A program made the position numbers and the translations under genes. A DNA stretch of 64,000 nt. It comes from Chloranthus sessilifolius. Lineage: Eukaryota > Streptophyta > Magnoliopsida > Chloranthales > Chloranthaceae. The DNA lies in NCBI GenBank assembly GCA_021018995.1, contig CM037585.1, forward strand, positions 124,028,831 through 124,092,830, in the 5' to 3' direction. Below are positions 24,217 through 34,442 of the stretch, in pieces (position 1 is the stretch's first letter; every line of letters begins with the position of its first letter). The notes beneath the pieces were generated by a model, which saw nothing but the letters and a program-made list of their open reading frames with translations, searched no databases and was not told the origin of the DNA.

Positions 24217-24456
24217 CCAAACGACGTTGTTCTCGTTCTCACAAGTTCACATCTTCACTAGTTTCTCATAGCATTTTGAACACTACACACGCATGACTAT
24301 GTATACTATTCATAACAATTTTAGTTCTCATGAACAAATTTGTTCAGGCAAAATAATTTATTATGCTCGAATTGTAATTGCACTCATTTGGTTCGTTTTC
24401 ACTATAGTTTGATAGTCTAAAAAAAATTTTACACTCCATCATAATAATAAAGAAAA

Positions 24457-24772
24457 CTAGCTAGTGTCCTTGAACAAATTGGGGTATTGTTCTTTGATGT
24501 CAGCCTCTCGTTCCCACGTTGCTTCTTTGACCGGATGGTTCTTCCATCGGACAAGCACTAAGGGAATAACCTTTGTTTGCAACACTTGTTCCTTTCGATC
24601 TAAAATTTCCACCGACTCTTCAATCATGGTCATATCTTCATGCATTTCGAATGATTGGCCGCTCAGCACGTGATCAGGGTCATTGAGATACTTTCTGAGT
24701 ATAGACACGTGGAATACATTGTGTACCTGATCAAACAATGGTGGCAATCCAACGCGGTAGGCTACTTCTCCT
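24457..24772 (-). pseudogene. Chromovirus integrase C-terminus with chromodomain
   Basis: After a stop at about 24772, the frame continues with VHNVFHVSILRKYL, and then a chromodomain: ESVEILDRKEQVL, VIPLVLVRWKNH, EATWEREADIKEQYPNLF, ending at the stop at 24457. The order of an HVS-L-K-Y motif followed by the chromodomain is typical of chromoviral integrases. The chromodomain is thought to steer integration by binding histone marks. The domain itself appears whole; the upstream stop would prevent its fusion to integrase. Confidence 0.9.
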
Positions 24773-24774
24773 AC

Positions 24775-25008
24775 TCAACCCAAAACTTCAAAAGGTCCAA
24801 GATAGCAGGGACTTAGCTTCCCTCTCTTTCCAAATCTCATCACCCCCTTCATCGGTGATACTTTCACGAACACATGTTCACCCACCTTAAAGTCTACACT
24901 CGTCCGCTTGATGTTAGCATAGCTTTTGTTTCTGCTTTGAGCCGCCTTTAGTCTTCCCCTGATCATGCGGACAATAGCCGCACTATCTTCAAGTAGCTCG
25001 GGTCCCAA
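24775..25008 (-). pseudogene. Chromovirus integrase, GPF/Y-module region
   Basis: Contains VGEHVFVKVSPMKGVMRFG and KLSPCYLGPFEVL, the GPF/Y module that follows the integrase core. A stop at 25006-25035 separates it from the core and another at 24772 from the chromodomain. Confidence 0.9.
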
Positions 25009-25032
25009 AACAAATTTCTCGCCAATTTCCTC

Positions 25033-25585
25033 CTAATTGATTGGCGATTTGCATCGTCTTCCGTACAAGGCTTCATACGGTGCCATTCCGATGCTCGTCT
25101 GAAAACTATTATTATATGCGAACTCAATCGATGGTAGGTGTTGATCCCACGATCCTTGTAATTCTAACATACATGCCCTAAGCATGTCTTCAATGACTTG
25201 ATTGACCCTTTCAGTCTGTCCGTCGGTTTGTGGGTGGAATGTCGTACTATAATCTAGCCTTGTTCCCATTCCTACTTGAGATTTCTTCCAAAACTTTGAT
25301 GTATATAATGGGTCTCGGTCTGAAATAATGCTACTTGGGATCCCATGTAAACGGACGATCTCTTTCATATAGAGCTCTGCCAGTCTTCCCACCGTGTACA
25401 TTGTGTTGTAAGGCAAGAAGTGTGCTGACTTAGTCAATCGATCGACTACTACCCAAATGGTGTTATGCTTCTTTGCAGTTCGCGGTAGGCCGACTATGAA
25501 ATCCATGGAGATAGATTCCCACTTCCATTCCGGTATGGGTAGAGGCTGTAATAGGCCTGCGGGGTGTCTATGATCGATCTTCACT
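25033..25585 (-). pseudogene. Chromovirus integrase core (DDE), after an exact 170-bp duplication
   Basis: Ty3-type integrase catalytic core. Motifs: [12 protein letters not shown] (first catalytic Asp), [29 protein letters not shown] (second Asp), HPQTDGQTERVNQ (Glu), then HLPSIEFAYNNS and PYEALYGRRCKSP. All three acidic residues remain. The first 170 bases of this segment are an exact second copy of 25586-25755, so the reading frame into the core is broken by the duplication. Confidence 0.92.
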
Positions 25586-25755
25586 AGAAGTGTGCTGACT
25601 TAGTCAATCGATCGACTACTACCCAAATGGTGTTATGCTTCTTTGCAGTTCGCGGTAGGCCGACTATGAAATCCATGGAGATAGATTCCCACTTCCATTC
25701 CGGTATGGGTAGAGGCTGTAATAGGCCTGCGGGGTGTCTATGATCGATCTTCACT
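25416..25755. repeat. Exact 170-bp tandem duplication in integrase
   Basis: 25416-25585 and 25586-25755 are identical by eye over 170 bases, both beginning AGAAGTGTGCTGAC and ending CGATCTTCACT. Because 170 is not a multiple of three, it shifts the frame. Confidence 0.95.
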
Positions 25756-26300
25756 TGTTGGCACGTCAAACATCGCGACACATACTCTGCTACATCTTAT
25801 TTTAAGCCTCTCCACCAGTAATTCTTTTTCAGATCTTGATACATCTTTGTGCTTCCCGAGTGGATAGCATAGCTTGACTTGTGAGATTCATCAAGAATTG
25901 TTCGCCGCAAATCGGCATTGTCTGGAATGCAAAGTCACCCCTTAAATACTAAGGAACCATCCTCCTTGATTGAAAACTCAGATGTAATACCTTCAGTTAC
26001 ATCTTGACGCATCTTGGTTAGAATTGGGTCTTTCATCTGTAGTTCTCGTATGTGTTCGAATATCAACGGTTTCACTGATATGTTGGCTAAGAAGGCTCCT
26101 GTGGCTTGTGGCTGTATGTCTGCGCCACATAGCGCTAGATCCTCTAACAGTTTCCATCGATGTATACCCGAAATTAGACTAGCCAACTGAGCTGAACTTT
26201 TTCGACTCAAGGTGCCGGCCACTACGTTAGCTTTGCCTGGATGGTACTGTATGGAACAGTCGTAGTCTTTGAGGAATTCCATCCACCTACGCTGCCTCAT
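25756..26300 (-). pseudogene. Chromovirus RNase H end, linker and integrase zinc-binding region, degenerate
   Basis: The ORF 25935-26300 starts [14 protein letters not shown] and includes [18 protein letters not shown], the end of RNase H, then a linker. After its stop the text down to 25756 contains degraded integrase N-terminal (H2C2) sequence, including [13 protein letters not shown] just before the duplicated block. Several stops and shifts occur. Confidence 0.85.
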
Positions 26301-26312
26301 ATTTAGTTCCTT

Positions 26313-27374
26313 CTATGTAAACAGATATCTGAGGCTCTTATGGTCAGTAAAAATTTCAAATGTTTCTCCGTATAAATAATGTCGCCATATCTTTAATGCG
26401 AATATGACCGCTGCTAGTTCCAGATCATGTGTTGGGTAGTTCTTTTCGTACTCTTTCAACTGTCTTGACCCGTAAGCTATTACCTTTTTATATTGATTTA
26501 GTACACAACCCAACCCGTTATACGAAGCATCACTATAGACTGCGAATCCTCCACTGCCTGATGGAATGGCTAGCACTGGAGCTGAGGTGAGTCTCTTCTT
26601 GAGTTCTTGAAAACTCTTCTCACACGCCTCACTCCACTCAAATCTTGAATCCTTTCTTGTAAGCCTCGTAAGAGGCCCTGATATTTTTGAAAACCCCTCA
26701 ACGAAACGTCGATAATAACCTGCCAGTTCGAGGAAACTTCGGACGTCTGTCACAGTTTTTGGTTGCTCCCATTTCACTACTGCCTCGATCTTAGCGGGAT
26801 CTATTGTGACACCATGCTTTGAGACGACATGTCCCAAAAAGCTAACCTCTTTTAGCCAAAACTCACATTTGCTGAGCTTGGCGTACAATTGGTGTTCACG
26901 CAAGGTTTGTAGAGCGACTCGTAAGTGTTCTTCATGTTCCATCTTCGATTTTGAGTAAATCAGCATGTCATCAACAAACACTACAATGCAGGAGTCTAGG
27001 TGTGGTTTAAACACCCGATTCATCAAGTCTATAAACGACGCCGGTGCATTCGTCAGTCCGAATGGCATCACTAAAAATTCATAGTGTCCATACCGTGTTC
27101 TAAATGCCATTTTCTGAATGTCCTCGGCCTTGACTCTTAACTGATGGTATCCAGATCTTAGATCGATCTTGGAAAAATATTTCGCTCCCTGCAACTGATC
27201 GAACAAGTCATCTATTCTTGGTAACGAATATCGATTCTTCACAGTGACTTTGTTCAATTGATGGTAGTCAATGCACAACCGCATCGACCCATCTTTCTTT
27301 TTCACGAATAGAGCTGGTGCTCCCCATGGAGACACGCTTGGTCTTATGAATCCTTTGTCCATGAGCTCTTGCAA
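26313..27374 (-). pseudogene. Chromovirus reverse transcriptase and RNase H
   Basis: A 353-residue open segment. Reverse transcriptase motifs in order: [70 protein letters not shown], and the catalytic [11 protein letters not shown] (FVDD codons at 26967-26978). RNase H follows: [13 protein letters not shown] and [12 protein letters not shown]. The stop TAA at 27375-27377 separates it from protease and a TAG after YLFT separates it from the RNase H end. Each is a single-base change from a sense codon, so the frame is otherwise kept. It would copy element RNA into DNA inside virus-like particles. Confidence 0.93.
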
Positions 27375-27377
27375 TTG

Positions 27378-28045
27378 TTATTTCAACTCTTTCAACTCTG
27401 CAGGGGCCATCCTGTAAGGCGCCTTTGAAACAGGTTCCGTTCCTGGTGCTAAGTCGATAGCAAAATCCACTTCTCTTTCTGGAGGTAACCCTGACAATTC
27501 TTCTGGAAATACATCTGGGAATTCTCGCACTACCGCTATCTCCGAGATAATATTCTTTTCTTCTTTATTTTCTTTGAGGAACGCCAAATAACCGCTACTC
27601 CCCTTTCTGATTAAACGTTCTGCTCTGACTGCAGATATGAGTGGCACCTGTGTTGATCTCTCCCCTCGAAATGGAAACGATCTCCTCGTGTTAGGAAGGA
27701 AAATAACAACTTTATCCTTGCAATCCACTATTGCGCAGTGATGAGACAGCCAATCCATGCCAAGGATCACGTCGAATCCTTGCATGTCCAACAATATTAA
27801 AGTTGCGTCTAGTTCGTAGACAACGTGATCCCGAACGCTTACCACTACTGATTTGCAGACTAACTCTGTGTCTACTAATTCTCCTGTTGGGATAAACACT
27901 GATAACACAAAGTCCAGTGTCTCCGGAATAATCTTCATCTTCTTTGCAAATCTAGGGGTGATGAAGGAGTGGGTAGACCTTGGGTCTATCAGCACTCGTG
28001 CGTCATGTGCTACGTAGTACCCTTTTTCATAAACTTGCAATGTAC
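27378..28045 (-). pseudogene. Chromovirus aspartic protease with altered active site
   Basis: Retroviral-type protease of the Ty3 family. The active-site motif reads LIDPRSTHSFI, where the family usually has D-S-G or D-P-G: the glycine position is arginine (AGG, plus-strand 27978-27980). The second motif, FDVILGMDWL, is normal. The C-terminal part (FPDVFPEELSGLPPEREVDF, PYRMAPAELKELK) is the usual linker to reverse transcriptase. The ORF as opened starts upstream inside the putative intron 28046-28196, so that start is not real. Confidence 0.88.
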
Positions 28046-28196
28046 CTATAATATATACATACACGTACATACCATATACTTTATTTAGAATTTTTCTAAC
28101 GCGCAATAACGATTATATACACTTGTCCTAATGAATGCACATTCTTTATCTAGAATTGTATTGAAACCGAAATCCTTTATTTAAAAGAAATCTCAC
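28046..28196 (-). other. Putative 151-bp intron between gag and protease
   Basis: Read on the minus strand it begins GTGAGATTTC at 28196 and ends ATATATTATAG at 28046. It is AT-rich, has no homology to gag or protease, and sits exactly at the junction of the gag tail and the start of protease sequence (GTLQVYEKG...). It could be a spliced intron, as known between coding domains in Tat/Ogre elements, or a small insertion. Confidence 0.5.
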
Positions 28197-29252
28197 CTTG
28201 GATGATGTCGTGTACACTCCACCTTCTGGCGGAATCGCGTAGGCTCTCCCTTGAACAACTGGCTTTCGTGCTTGAATAGGTCGTGACATGGAAGCTGGGG
28301 CCGTCTTTTCTTTAACTGCCTCAGGGCAATCTCTAATCATGTGGCCTATCTTGCCGCATTTGAAACAGCCTCGCATTCCCTGCCTACAATCCGTTGTTTT
28401 GTGGGACTTGCCACACTTGGCACAAGTTTCCCTTGGTGTTGAAGTAGCAGCTCTCGAAAAACCTTGGGTAGCTGTAGCCCCGCTGGAAATAACAGGACCC
28501 TCATATCTCATCGGTCTCCCTTATGCCAGCAACGGAAAACTTTGATGAGTAGTTTGTTGTGCGGCTCTCCCATACCCTGTCTGGAACGATTGTCTCTGAT
28601 TCGGTGCTACAAACCTCGGTTTCTTATGTACCGATTCATAGCTCCCCGTCCTGCTTGGATCCATGCTTCCTCTTCCCTGTTGTTCCCTCTGACGGTATTT
28701 GTTATTGTTTTTTTCTTCGACTACTAATGCCTTACTCATTACTTCTCCATAGGTCTTCAGCTGGAAGGGCGCAACCCCTCCTCGGATGTCCGACCTTAAA
28801 CCCTGTTGGAACCTCTTCGCTTTCATCACATCTGAAACTACGTAGTCTAGGGCGAAGCGAGCCAGTCTTATAAATTCTACTCCGTACTCTCTCACGGTCA
28901 TCCTTCCTTGCGCTAGTTGCAAAAATTGGGTCTCCATATGATTTCTCACAACTTCAGGAAAATATTGCTTATTGAATTCTTCTACGAATTCGTCCCAAGT
29001 CCACGGCATATCCAGAGTTTCTTGTGCTCTCATTCGCGAAACGGATTTCCACCAAGGTCCAGCCTCTCCATCTAGCATATATGCCGCCCAACGGACGCTC
29101 TCATCCTCTGTGCATGTCAGTACGCTAAACACCTTTTCCATTTCACCCAGCCAGTTTTCGGCTACCATTGTGTCTGCCTGTCCTGAAAAGTTAGGAGGTC
29201 TCATCCTTCTGAACTCGGTAAATGCTGAAGCCACTGGTGGTGTAGGTCCCAC
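28197..29252 (-). pseudogene. Chromovirus Gag, capsid and zinc knuckles
   Basis: One frame with a single TAA at about 28521. The capsid domain (Retrotrans_gag) includes FRRMRPPNFSG, AENWLGEMEKVF, AAYMLDGEAGPWWKS, WDEFVEEFNKQYFP, and FLQLAQGRMTVREYGVEF. After the stop come two zinc knuckles, CAKCGKSHKTTDC (C-x2-C-x3-H-x4-C) and CFKCGKIGHMIRDC (C-x2-C-x4-H-x4-C), then a basic tail. It would form the particle shell and bind element RNA. The N-terminus lies in another frame (29201-29605). Confidence 0.92.
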
Positions 29253-29605
29253 TGGAAGTGTGGTGTTCGTTGTGGTTCTGGGGCTGCATGTGTTGCCAAG
29301 GACGCTGCTTGCTGTGCCATGGCAGTTGCCATTGTCTCCATTGTGTGCATCATCCTCTGACGCTCTTCTTTTTCTTCATTTATCTCCCTCACTCTATCTT
29401 GTTCCCTCTGATTTCGAACCTGACGATCTTGATCCTGATCTTCTGCTTGATTTTGGTTTCCTCCCTGGCCACTGCCCTCAGGAATCTCCCTGTTTCCCAA
29501 TGGTACCCTGTTTGTAGGTGAGACGAAACCATCTCCACTGCGTAAATTTCTATCATGACCACCCCTGGGTCGGCCTCTTCCTCTAGGAAACATAACGGTC
29601 TGCAT
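29201..29605 (-). pseudogene. Chromovirus Gag N-terminus, frame-shifted
   Basis: Begins MQTVMFPRGRGRPRGG, a basic Arg/Gly start common in plant chromoviral Gag, followed by a charged Gln/Glu/Arg helix rich in E-K and Q-R (about residues 55-85) and an Ala-rich stretch. A one-base slip near 29265-29280 disconnects it from the capsid frame. Confidence 0.85.
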
Positions 29606-29674
29606 GAGAAATCACGGTCTCGTTAGCAAAAGTCCCTATATTCTAACGAGATGATAGCCAGAACTAGAAAGAAT

Positions 29675-29687
29675 GACTTTGATACCA
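29675..29687 (-). promoter_or_regulatory. Chromovirus primer-binding site (initiator tRNA-Met type)
   Basis: On the minus strand TGGTATCAAAGTC starts two bases after the 5' LTR end. It matches the tRNA-iMet complement TGGTATCAGAGCC at 11 of 13 positions. Confidence 0.85.
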
Positions 29688-31134
29688 ACTGTGACAGCCC
29701 GAATTTAAGCACCTCGAAATCCGTGCCATCAGCACAACCCTCTAGGCCTTGCCCTGGATTCTTTACGATACATTGGTATATACAAGCCAAAACTGTAATT
29801 AGGGCGCACGTAGCTACTCTAAACAAGTTCTCATATATACATAATCATGGTATCGAAAGGCAGTCCTTGTCCCATGCCAATTCATGGGCATAAGAACTTA
29901 CCCAAACCATTGGTATAACTGTTCATCCTAGACGTTTTATCAAAATAAACGGTATTTAAATACATTCGAATAAAGAGGCTTGACATACCAAGCCGTACCT
30001 AATACTTTCAACTCACTCTCAAAGTAAGCAGTGGGTTTCCTAGAAGAATTCCTCAGGAGGAGGTTCTGACTCTTCTGTGGGCACGTAATCCGAATCCCCT
30101 GGATCAGCGTCTCCAGAAGTCTCTGCTGCCTCTAGTCCTGGACCTGCGATGTATAGTCTAAGGGGGATGAGCTACATCCTAGCTCCGTAGGGAAACAAAA
30201 AGAACATATAGATTAACCTTCACCCATATGTCAGCAGTTTTAAAAGCATAAATTATAGAGTAACATTTATGGAAAACAATTGAAATAACTGGAATAAAAA
30301 TAATGATTTCGACTGTTACTTTGCATGGTTTTGTTTAATCTCCTTACTGGTTTAGTTGTGAATTTGGCCTAATCTCTTAAATCTTAACTTAAGTAATCCC
30401 CGAGCAATATAGCATCGAGCCCCGATGGAATACCTGCCATCGTCGTCTAACTAGACAGTTGTTATATGTATTCCCTGGGAATACTGCCCAAGCCCCTTTC
30501 TCATACGAGGCGGGGTTTATTCTTAAATCTACATCCCTGGGATGTGCTATGAATATACGGATTGGCCGCCGTACCGGTCACGGATATCCTGCCGAGTCAG
30601 TCGTGGGTATCCCGCCACGGTGGGGTATTCTAATCAAACCTTAAATAATAAAAATATCGAATGTGCTTTACATATAGTTATTCACCGTGATTGTGCTAAT
30701 TATATTACATCAGGCCTTATCACATTACTTCCGTTTCACTGTTAGTTTTCATCTGCATCCCTAGGATGCCCCTGATTCCATTGCATCCTTCAGATGTTTA
30801 CTTTATAATATTTTTTTTCGTCCCCTGGGGACCTCAAGACTATCACGTTTGAAACTCACTCGCACACCCTTTTTCATAATGATCGTGCAGTACTTGACTA
30901 TTTAATTTGGATTACACTACACATATGAATTGACGGAATAATGCACATGTTTCAAGAGTATTCCCTACCTTGACGAATTTCAAAGCACGCCTTTTCGTAG
31001 AGGTTTACACTTCACGATCATACGTCAAACCTACATTTCATGTATTTAGAATCATTGGAGTGCATAACCTCCATGTTTCTGTACCCATAATTTCAAGAAC
31101 TGAGTGGTGCCTCGCGTGAGCGAGCAAAATTCCT

Positions 31135-31350
31135 CGTTCGAGCGGTCACTAGACCTCGCTCGAGCGGTCACTTGACCTCGCTCGAGCGGTTAAATCGAGG
31201 TCGCTCGAGCGGTTAAATCGAGTAGCCTGAAGCTTTACTGGGGACCTCGCTCGAGCGAGCTTCCCTCTTGTTTTGGGGACCGCTCGAGCGAGCCCAGAGC
31301 TATATTTTTACTATTTATCCTCGCTCGAGCGAACCCAGACCGCTCGAGCG
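31135..31350. repeat. CGCTCGAGCG palindrome array in the 5' LTR
   Basis: Seven perfect CGCTCGAGCG units plus one variant (CGTTCGAGCG at about 31135). The variant unit is at a different position from the variant of the other LTR: the fourth unit, CGCTTGAGCG in the 3' LTR, is perfect here. Confidence 0.95.
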
Positions 31351-31710
31351 AGGAGCGATGATTTTTACTCCTCGATCTGATCGAGAACACTATTTCTCCC
31401 TTCATTCAAACCTTAATATCATTAAAATCATTCAACCAATATTCTTCCTATTATTTAAAACATGCCTAAGCATCTATCATGCCTTTAACATACCTTCGAC
31501 GATGAGTCTCGCGCAAGTTCGATTCAAGATTCGAAATTCTACTAGGCTAACAGGACTCCAAGGTTCCTCTTCCAGCCTTTGCTCCAACTCTTCCGCCGAT
31601 TTAAGTCCCAACGAAATCCTAGTTCTTTACTAGGCTCTTCATTTCTTTCTCTCTATTTCTCCTTCTCTCTATTTAGGTTAGAGTAGAGTTACGTAAGGGG
31701 GGCTCTTCAC

Positions 31711-31734
31711 TTATATACTTATATACTTATAAGT
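31711..31734 (-). promoter_or_regulatory. TATA-rich candidate promoter in the chromovirus 5' LTR
   Basis: Minus-strand reading gives two ATATAAGT repeats after TTATAAG. It lies about 135-160 bases inside the LTR start. If it is the promoter, the palindrome array would be in the transcribed leader. Assignment is by motif only. Confidence 0.45.
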
Positions 31735-31868
31735 TAGGGAAAATACTAGTGTGTTTCCCACCTACACATGTAGTTTATACATGTTAGTCTTGGTTCCCTT
31801 GTGAGTCACACATACATGTGTATGGTGCATAATATGCACGATTCCCAAAAAAATATGGGGTTGTGACA

Positions 31869-31873
31869 AATAG
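31869..31873. repeat. Target-site duplication AATAG (right copy)
   Basis: Identical to 19920-19924. Confidence 0.95.
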
Positions 31874-32360
31874 ACTAGTTTAGCACATCATGATGAAGAC
31901 ATTTTCTCAATAAATTCTTCATGTGTTCCCAACTCTTATGGAATAATTATCCAAACAATTGCCTAAAGTCCTGAATTGTTTAGCGAATCTAATTAGTTTT
32001 ACCAATCGAAAAGTACTCGTTCAAAAACTTGGACTGCAGTTCGTCCCAGGTGGTAATACTTCTGGCGAGCAACGAGATTAGCCACACCTTTACTCTATCC
32101 TTAAGAGAAAAGAAAAACAATCATAATTTAATGGCCTCATCATTAGTTGTGGATAATTATAACATAGTGCAAAGTTCTATGAAATCCCTTAAATGTTGAT
32201 AGGGATCCTCTCGACCAAGCCCATGAAAAGTGGGTAATGCTTGAAGCGTATTGAGCTTCATCTCGTAATTTTGACCAGTCACTACCTCTAGTATAACTAT
32301 ACAAGAGGGCACGATCAAAGTAACTGGGCTGAAGTGTGCCTGAATGGGACGATCGTCAGC
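31874..32360 (-). pseudogene. Athila-like gag, N-terminal part
   Basis: Begins at the ATG at 32358-32360 (MADDRPIQAHFSP). NYEMKLNTLQALPTFHGLG and EDPYQHLRDFIELC are the classic Athila-type gag opening. After a stop near 32157 the same register goes on with FSLKDRVKVWLISL and SITTWDELQSKFLNEYF, and further stops follow up to the chromovirus insertion at 31873. The continuation is at 19919 and leftward. Confidence 0.85.
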
Positions 32361-32707
32361 CATGGTTTGAGATTCTCTTGTAGAAGATCAGTTAGATGCT
32401 AGATTGTGCAAGAAAGTCTTTTCAATTTCTGGATCACACTCGAAGAATTCTAACTTTGAGATCGAGTATGATGCATACACTAGAAACGTATATATTTTTG
32501 TGTTTTTAGTTTTTTATTTATTTTAGAAAGAAAGGAAAGAAAATAATCCGAGCCTCTAGCTTCTATTATTAGAAGAAGTGTTGAAACTTTTGATTAGTTG
32601 CCCCGAATAAACCTGTAAAAGATTAAAAATTGATTAAAGAAAATAAAAATATAAAAAAAAATAAAAAGAGAAAAATAAATATTGGCTTTCAGAGAAATTT
32701 TTCACTT
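32361..32707. other. Leader between Athila-like PBS and gag
   Basis: AT-rich untranslated leader of the Athila-like element (minus strand). No ORF worth reporting. Confidence 0.6.
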
Positions 32708-32724
32708 CCCTGGCAGTGGCCCCA
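32708..32724 (-). promoter_or_regulatory. Athila-like primer-binding site (tRNA-Asp type)
   Basis: On the minus strand TGGGGCCACTGCCAGGG, preceded by TTTT. It is a decayed form of the Athila PBS TGGCGCCGTTGCCGGGG and lies about ten bases after the LTR end. Confidence 0.75.
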
Positions 32725-32733
32725 AAAACTTGA

Positions 32734-34124
32734 TGTGATTATTATTGTACTTAACCTTAACCTATTGCAAGCGTATAACGGAAATTGTAGCACTATTATA
32801 GGATCGTTCCCACTGGAAAGGTCAAAGTTTTTTATGTGAAAACTTTTATTTATATTTTAAAAATCTAATCTACTGGAGAAATAAGAATAAAATAATAGTT
32901 ATTTAAATTAAAATTGTAGAAAGTAAAGCTATTCTAGTCCCCGCCATCCAAATCATAGACAAAATTTCAGTCTTTGGATATAATGTTACACTGCATATCA
33001 AGTTTTCCAGACTTTGGTTTTTAATCAACTTCTAGAATCCTCTCTATAGAGATCTATTCTAATCTATAACTCTAGTGTTTTGGGTGTCAATAAAAAATCG
33101 AAAGAATTGAAGATAAAAATTAAAATACCGTTATACTAATATGCAAATTCAAGACTTTAGGTGTCAATTAAAATCAAGAACTTTTAGATATTACAAAGCA
33201 GAAAAATGTAATAAAATAAATCTAAACTAGAAAGTAAAGTAGAACCATCTAAAGGGTCGATCTTTCAGAATCTTCTTACTTGCCAGGCAAGACTTTCAAA
33301 AATCTATGGACAAATTTACTTGATAAAAACTACTCTAAGGTGATCTTCCAAAATTTCAACCTCAGTTGTCAATTGATGCTGAAAATTTATTGGATAAGTT
33401 TTCTCCTATGCCGAGCCCTCTTATTTATAGATCATAAGAGGTCGATTTATATTATTCGAATTTTAACAAAAGAAAACTACTAAGAATAAAAGATTCCTAA
33501 TATAATTAAAACTTCTAATCCTACTCTTCCTTGCTTTAATTGGTAGATGCGCGTAGGCATTTTCTTCGTATTTTCAGTAGCAGAGATCTTTAGGATTCTT
33601 CCGTCAATCTTCTCAGATTCATGGGTTGCCAAACTTTTTTTCCAAGTGATCTTCTAATTTTGTGCATGGCGGTGTAGTTCTCATGTGATCAGCAGCAGCG
33701 GGTGCTTTAATTTTATATAATCGTAAATTTGATTTCTCTCTCTTTTTCAGTACGATTTCTCCTTCTTTCGTTCTTACGTACGATCGTATCTCTGCTTTGT
33801 ATCCTCTAGTCTTCAAGCATATTCTGAAGAATTCTAAATACAATTTCTTTTCTTTTCTTTCTGTTTCATTCATTCGTGAATACGATTGGACGTAAACTTC
33901 TTTTCTTTATTCAACTTTTAGGTTGGTTCTTAATAGGATTGGTCGTATCTGCGTACGATCGTATTTCTTTCTACTTGTTGAGTTTATTTTGGCGAAGATT
34001 AATGCTTTAGTTCTATTCTGCTATCTGCTCTTAATATCTGCACACCAACATCTCGTTAGTAGCAAACTAGGATCTAACATCACTAAGTTAAGGGTGATAA
34101 AATAGTAAATTATGTGACTGATCA
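32734..34124 (-). repeat. Athila-like 5' LTR
   Basis: Minus-strand reading starts TGATCAGTCACA at 34124 and ends AATAATCACA at 32734, 1391 bases. It aligns along its length with 51990-53382 (shared TATTGCAAGC, AGATCGTTCCCA/CA, GTTAGTAGCAAACTA and TGTGACTGATCA). It includes short inverted words such as TACGATCGTA near 33780 and 33955. Confidence 0.85.
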
Positions 34125-34442
34125 TTAATCTTTAAGAATGGTCAATCACCCTCTCGCTCATGGAGCTGCTAGTTCAAAGCAAAACTTGAGCATCATGCAT
34201 CATCAATCATACCGTCACACAATCATGCCCAGTAATGTCGCTAAGTGCTTGAGGGATGATAATCCTGAAGAGCGGATAATTACCCAATGTTTTGGGCTTC
34301 CGTTATTCTCCATGTTTTCACCAATTGATGTTTGAGGTTTGTGTTGGCTATAGCAGATCCGAGGGCATTTGCCTTGGACCTCTTCGGACGTCTCCTTCTT
34401 TGGTATTCGTTCGCAAGTGATCAGATGCCAAAGAGGGGCATT
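34125..34442 (+). mobile_element. 3' internal end of a Tat-like Ty3 element, with polypurine tract
   Basis: A short non-coding internal remnant that ends CCAAAGAGGGGCATT (34429-34442), immediately followed by the LTR start TGTAGACACCC. A GGGG-containing purine tract before TGTAGACACCC is the usual 3' junction of Tat-lineage elements. No pol domain remains. Confidence 0.65.

Larger units (their letters stand above)
19925..31868 (-). mobile_element. Complete chromovirus-type Ty3/gypsy retrotransposon with an extra ORF
   Basis: An 11.9-kb element with two LTRs (19925-22133 and 29690-31868), perfect 5-bp target duplication AATAG, an initiator-Met-type primer-binding site, gag, protease, RT, RNase H, integrase with a C-terminal chromodomain, and an additional ORF before the 3' LTR. 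All genes run on the minus strand. The order PR-RT-RH-INT and the chromodomain place it in the chromoviruses (Tekay/Del-like by motif). The LTRs differ by several substitutions per 100 bases at the start and by small indels, so insertion was not very recent. Gag and pol carry stops, frame shifts and a 170-base duplication, so it is not autonomous now. Confidence 0.95.
29690..31868 (-). repeat. Chromovirus 5' LTR
   Basis: TGTGACAGCCC to GGTTGTGACA, 2179 bases, colinear with 19925-22133 with scattered substitutions and small indels (for example a missing 11-base piece near 31050 compared with 21290). Confidence 0.95.

Noticed and set aside
28464..29521. Long plus-strand ORFs (87-181 residues) across the gag region
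   Set aside because: They are antisense shadows of chromovirus gag, with no family motif and composition following the opposite strand.
20695..31633. ORFs inside the two chromovirus LTRs (MLYVFPGNT..., MFWGPLER...)
   Set aside because: Present in both LTRs only because the LTRs are copies; antisense to the element and partly coded by the palindrome array.
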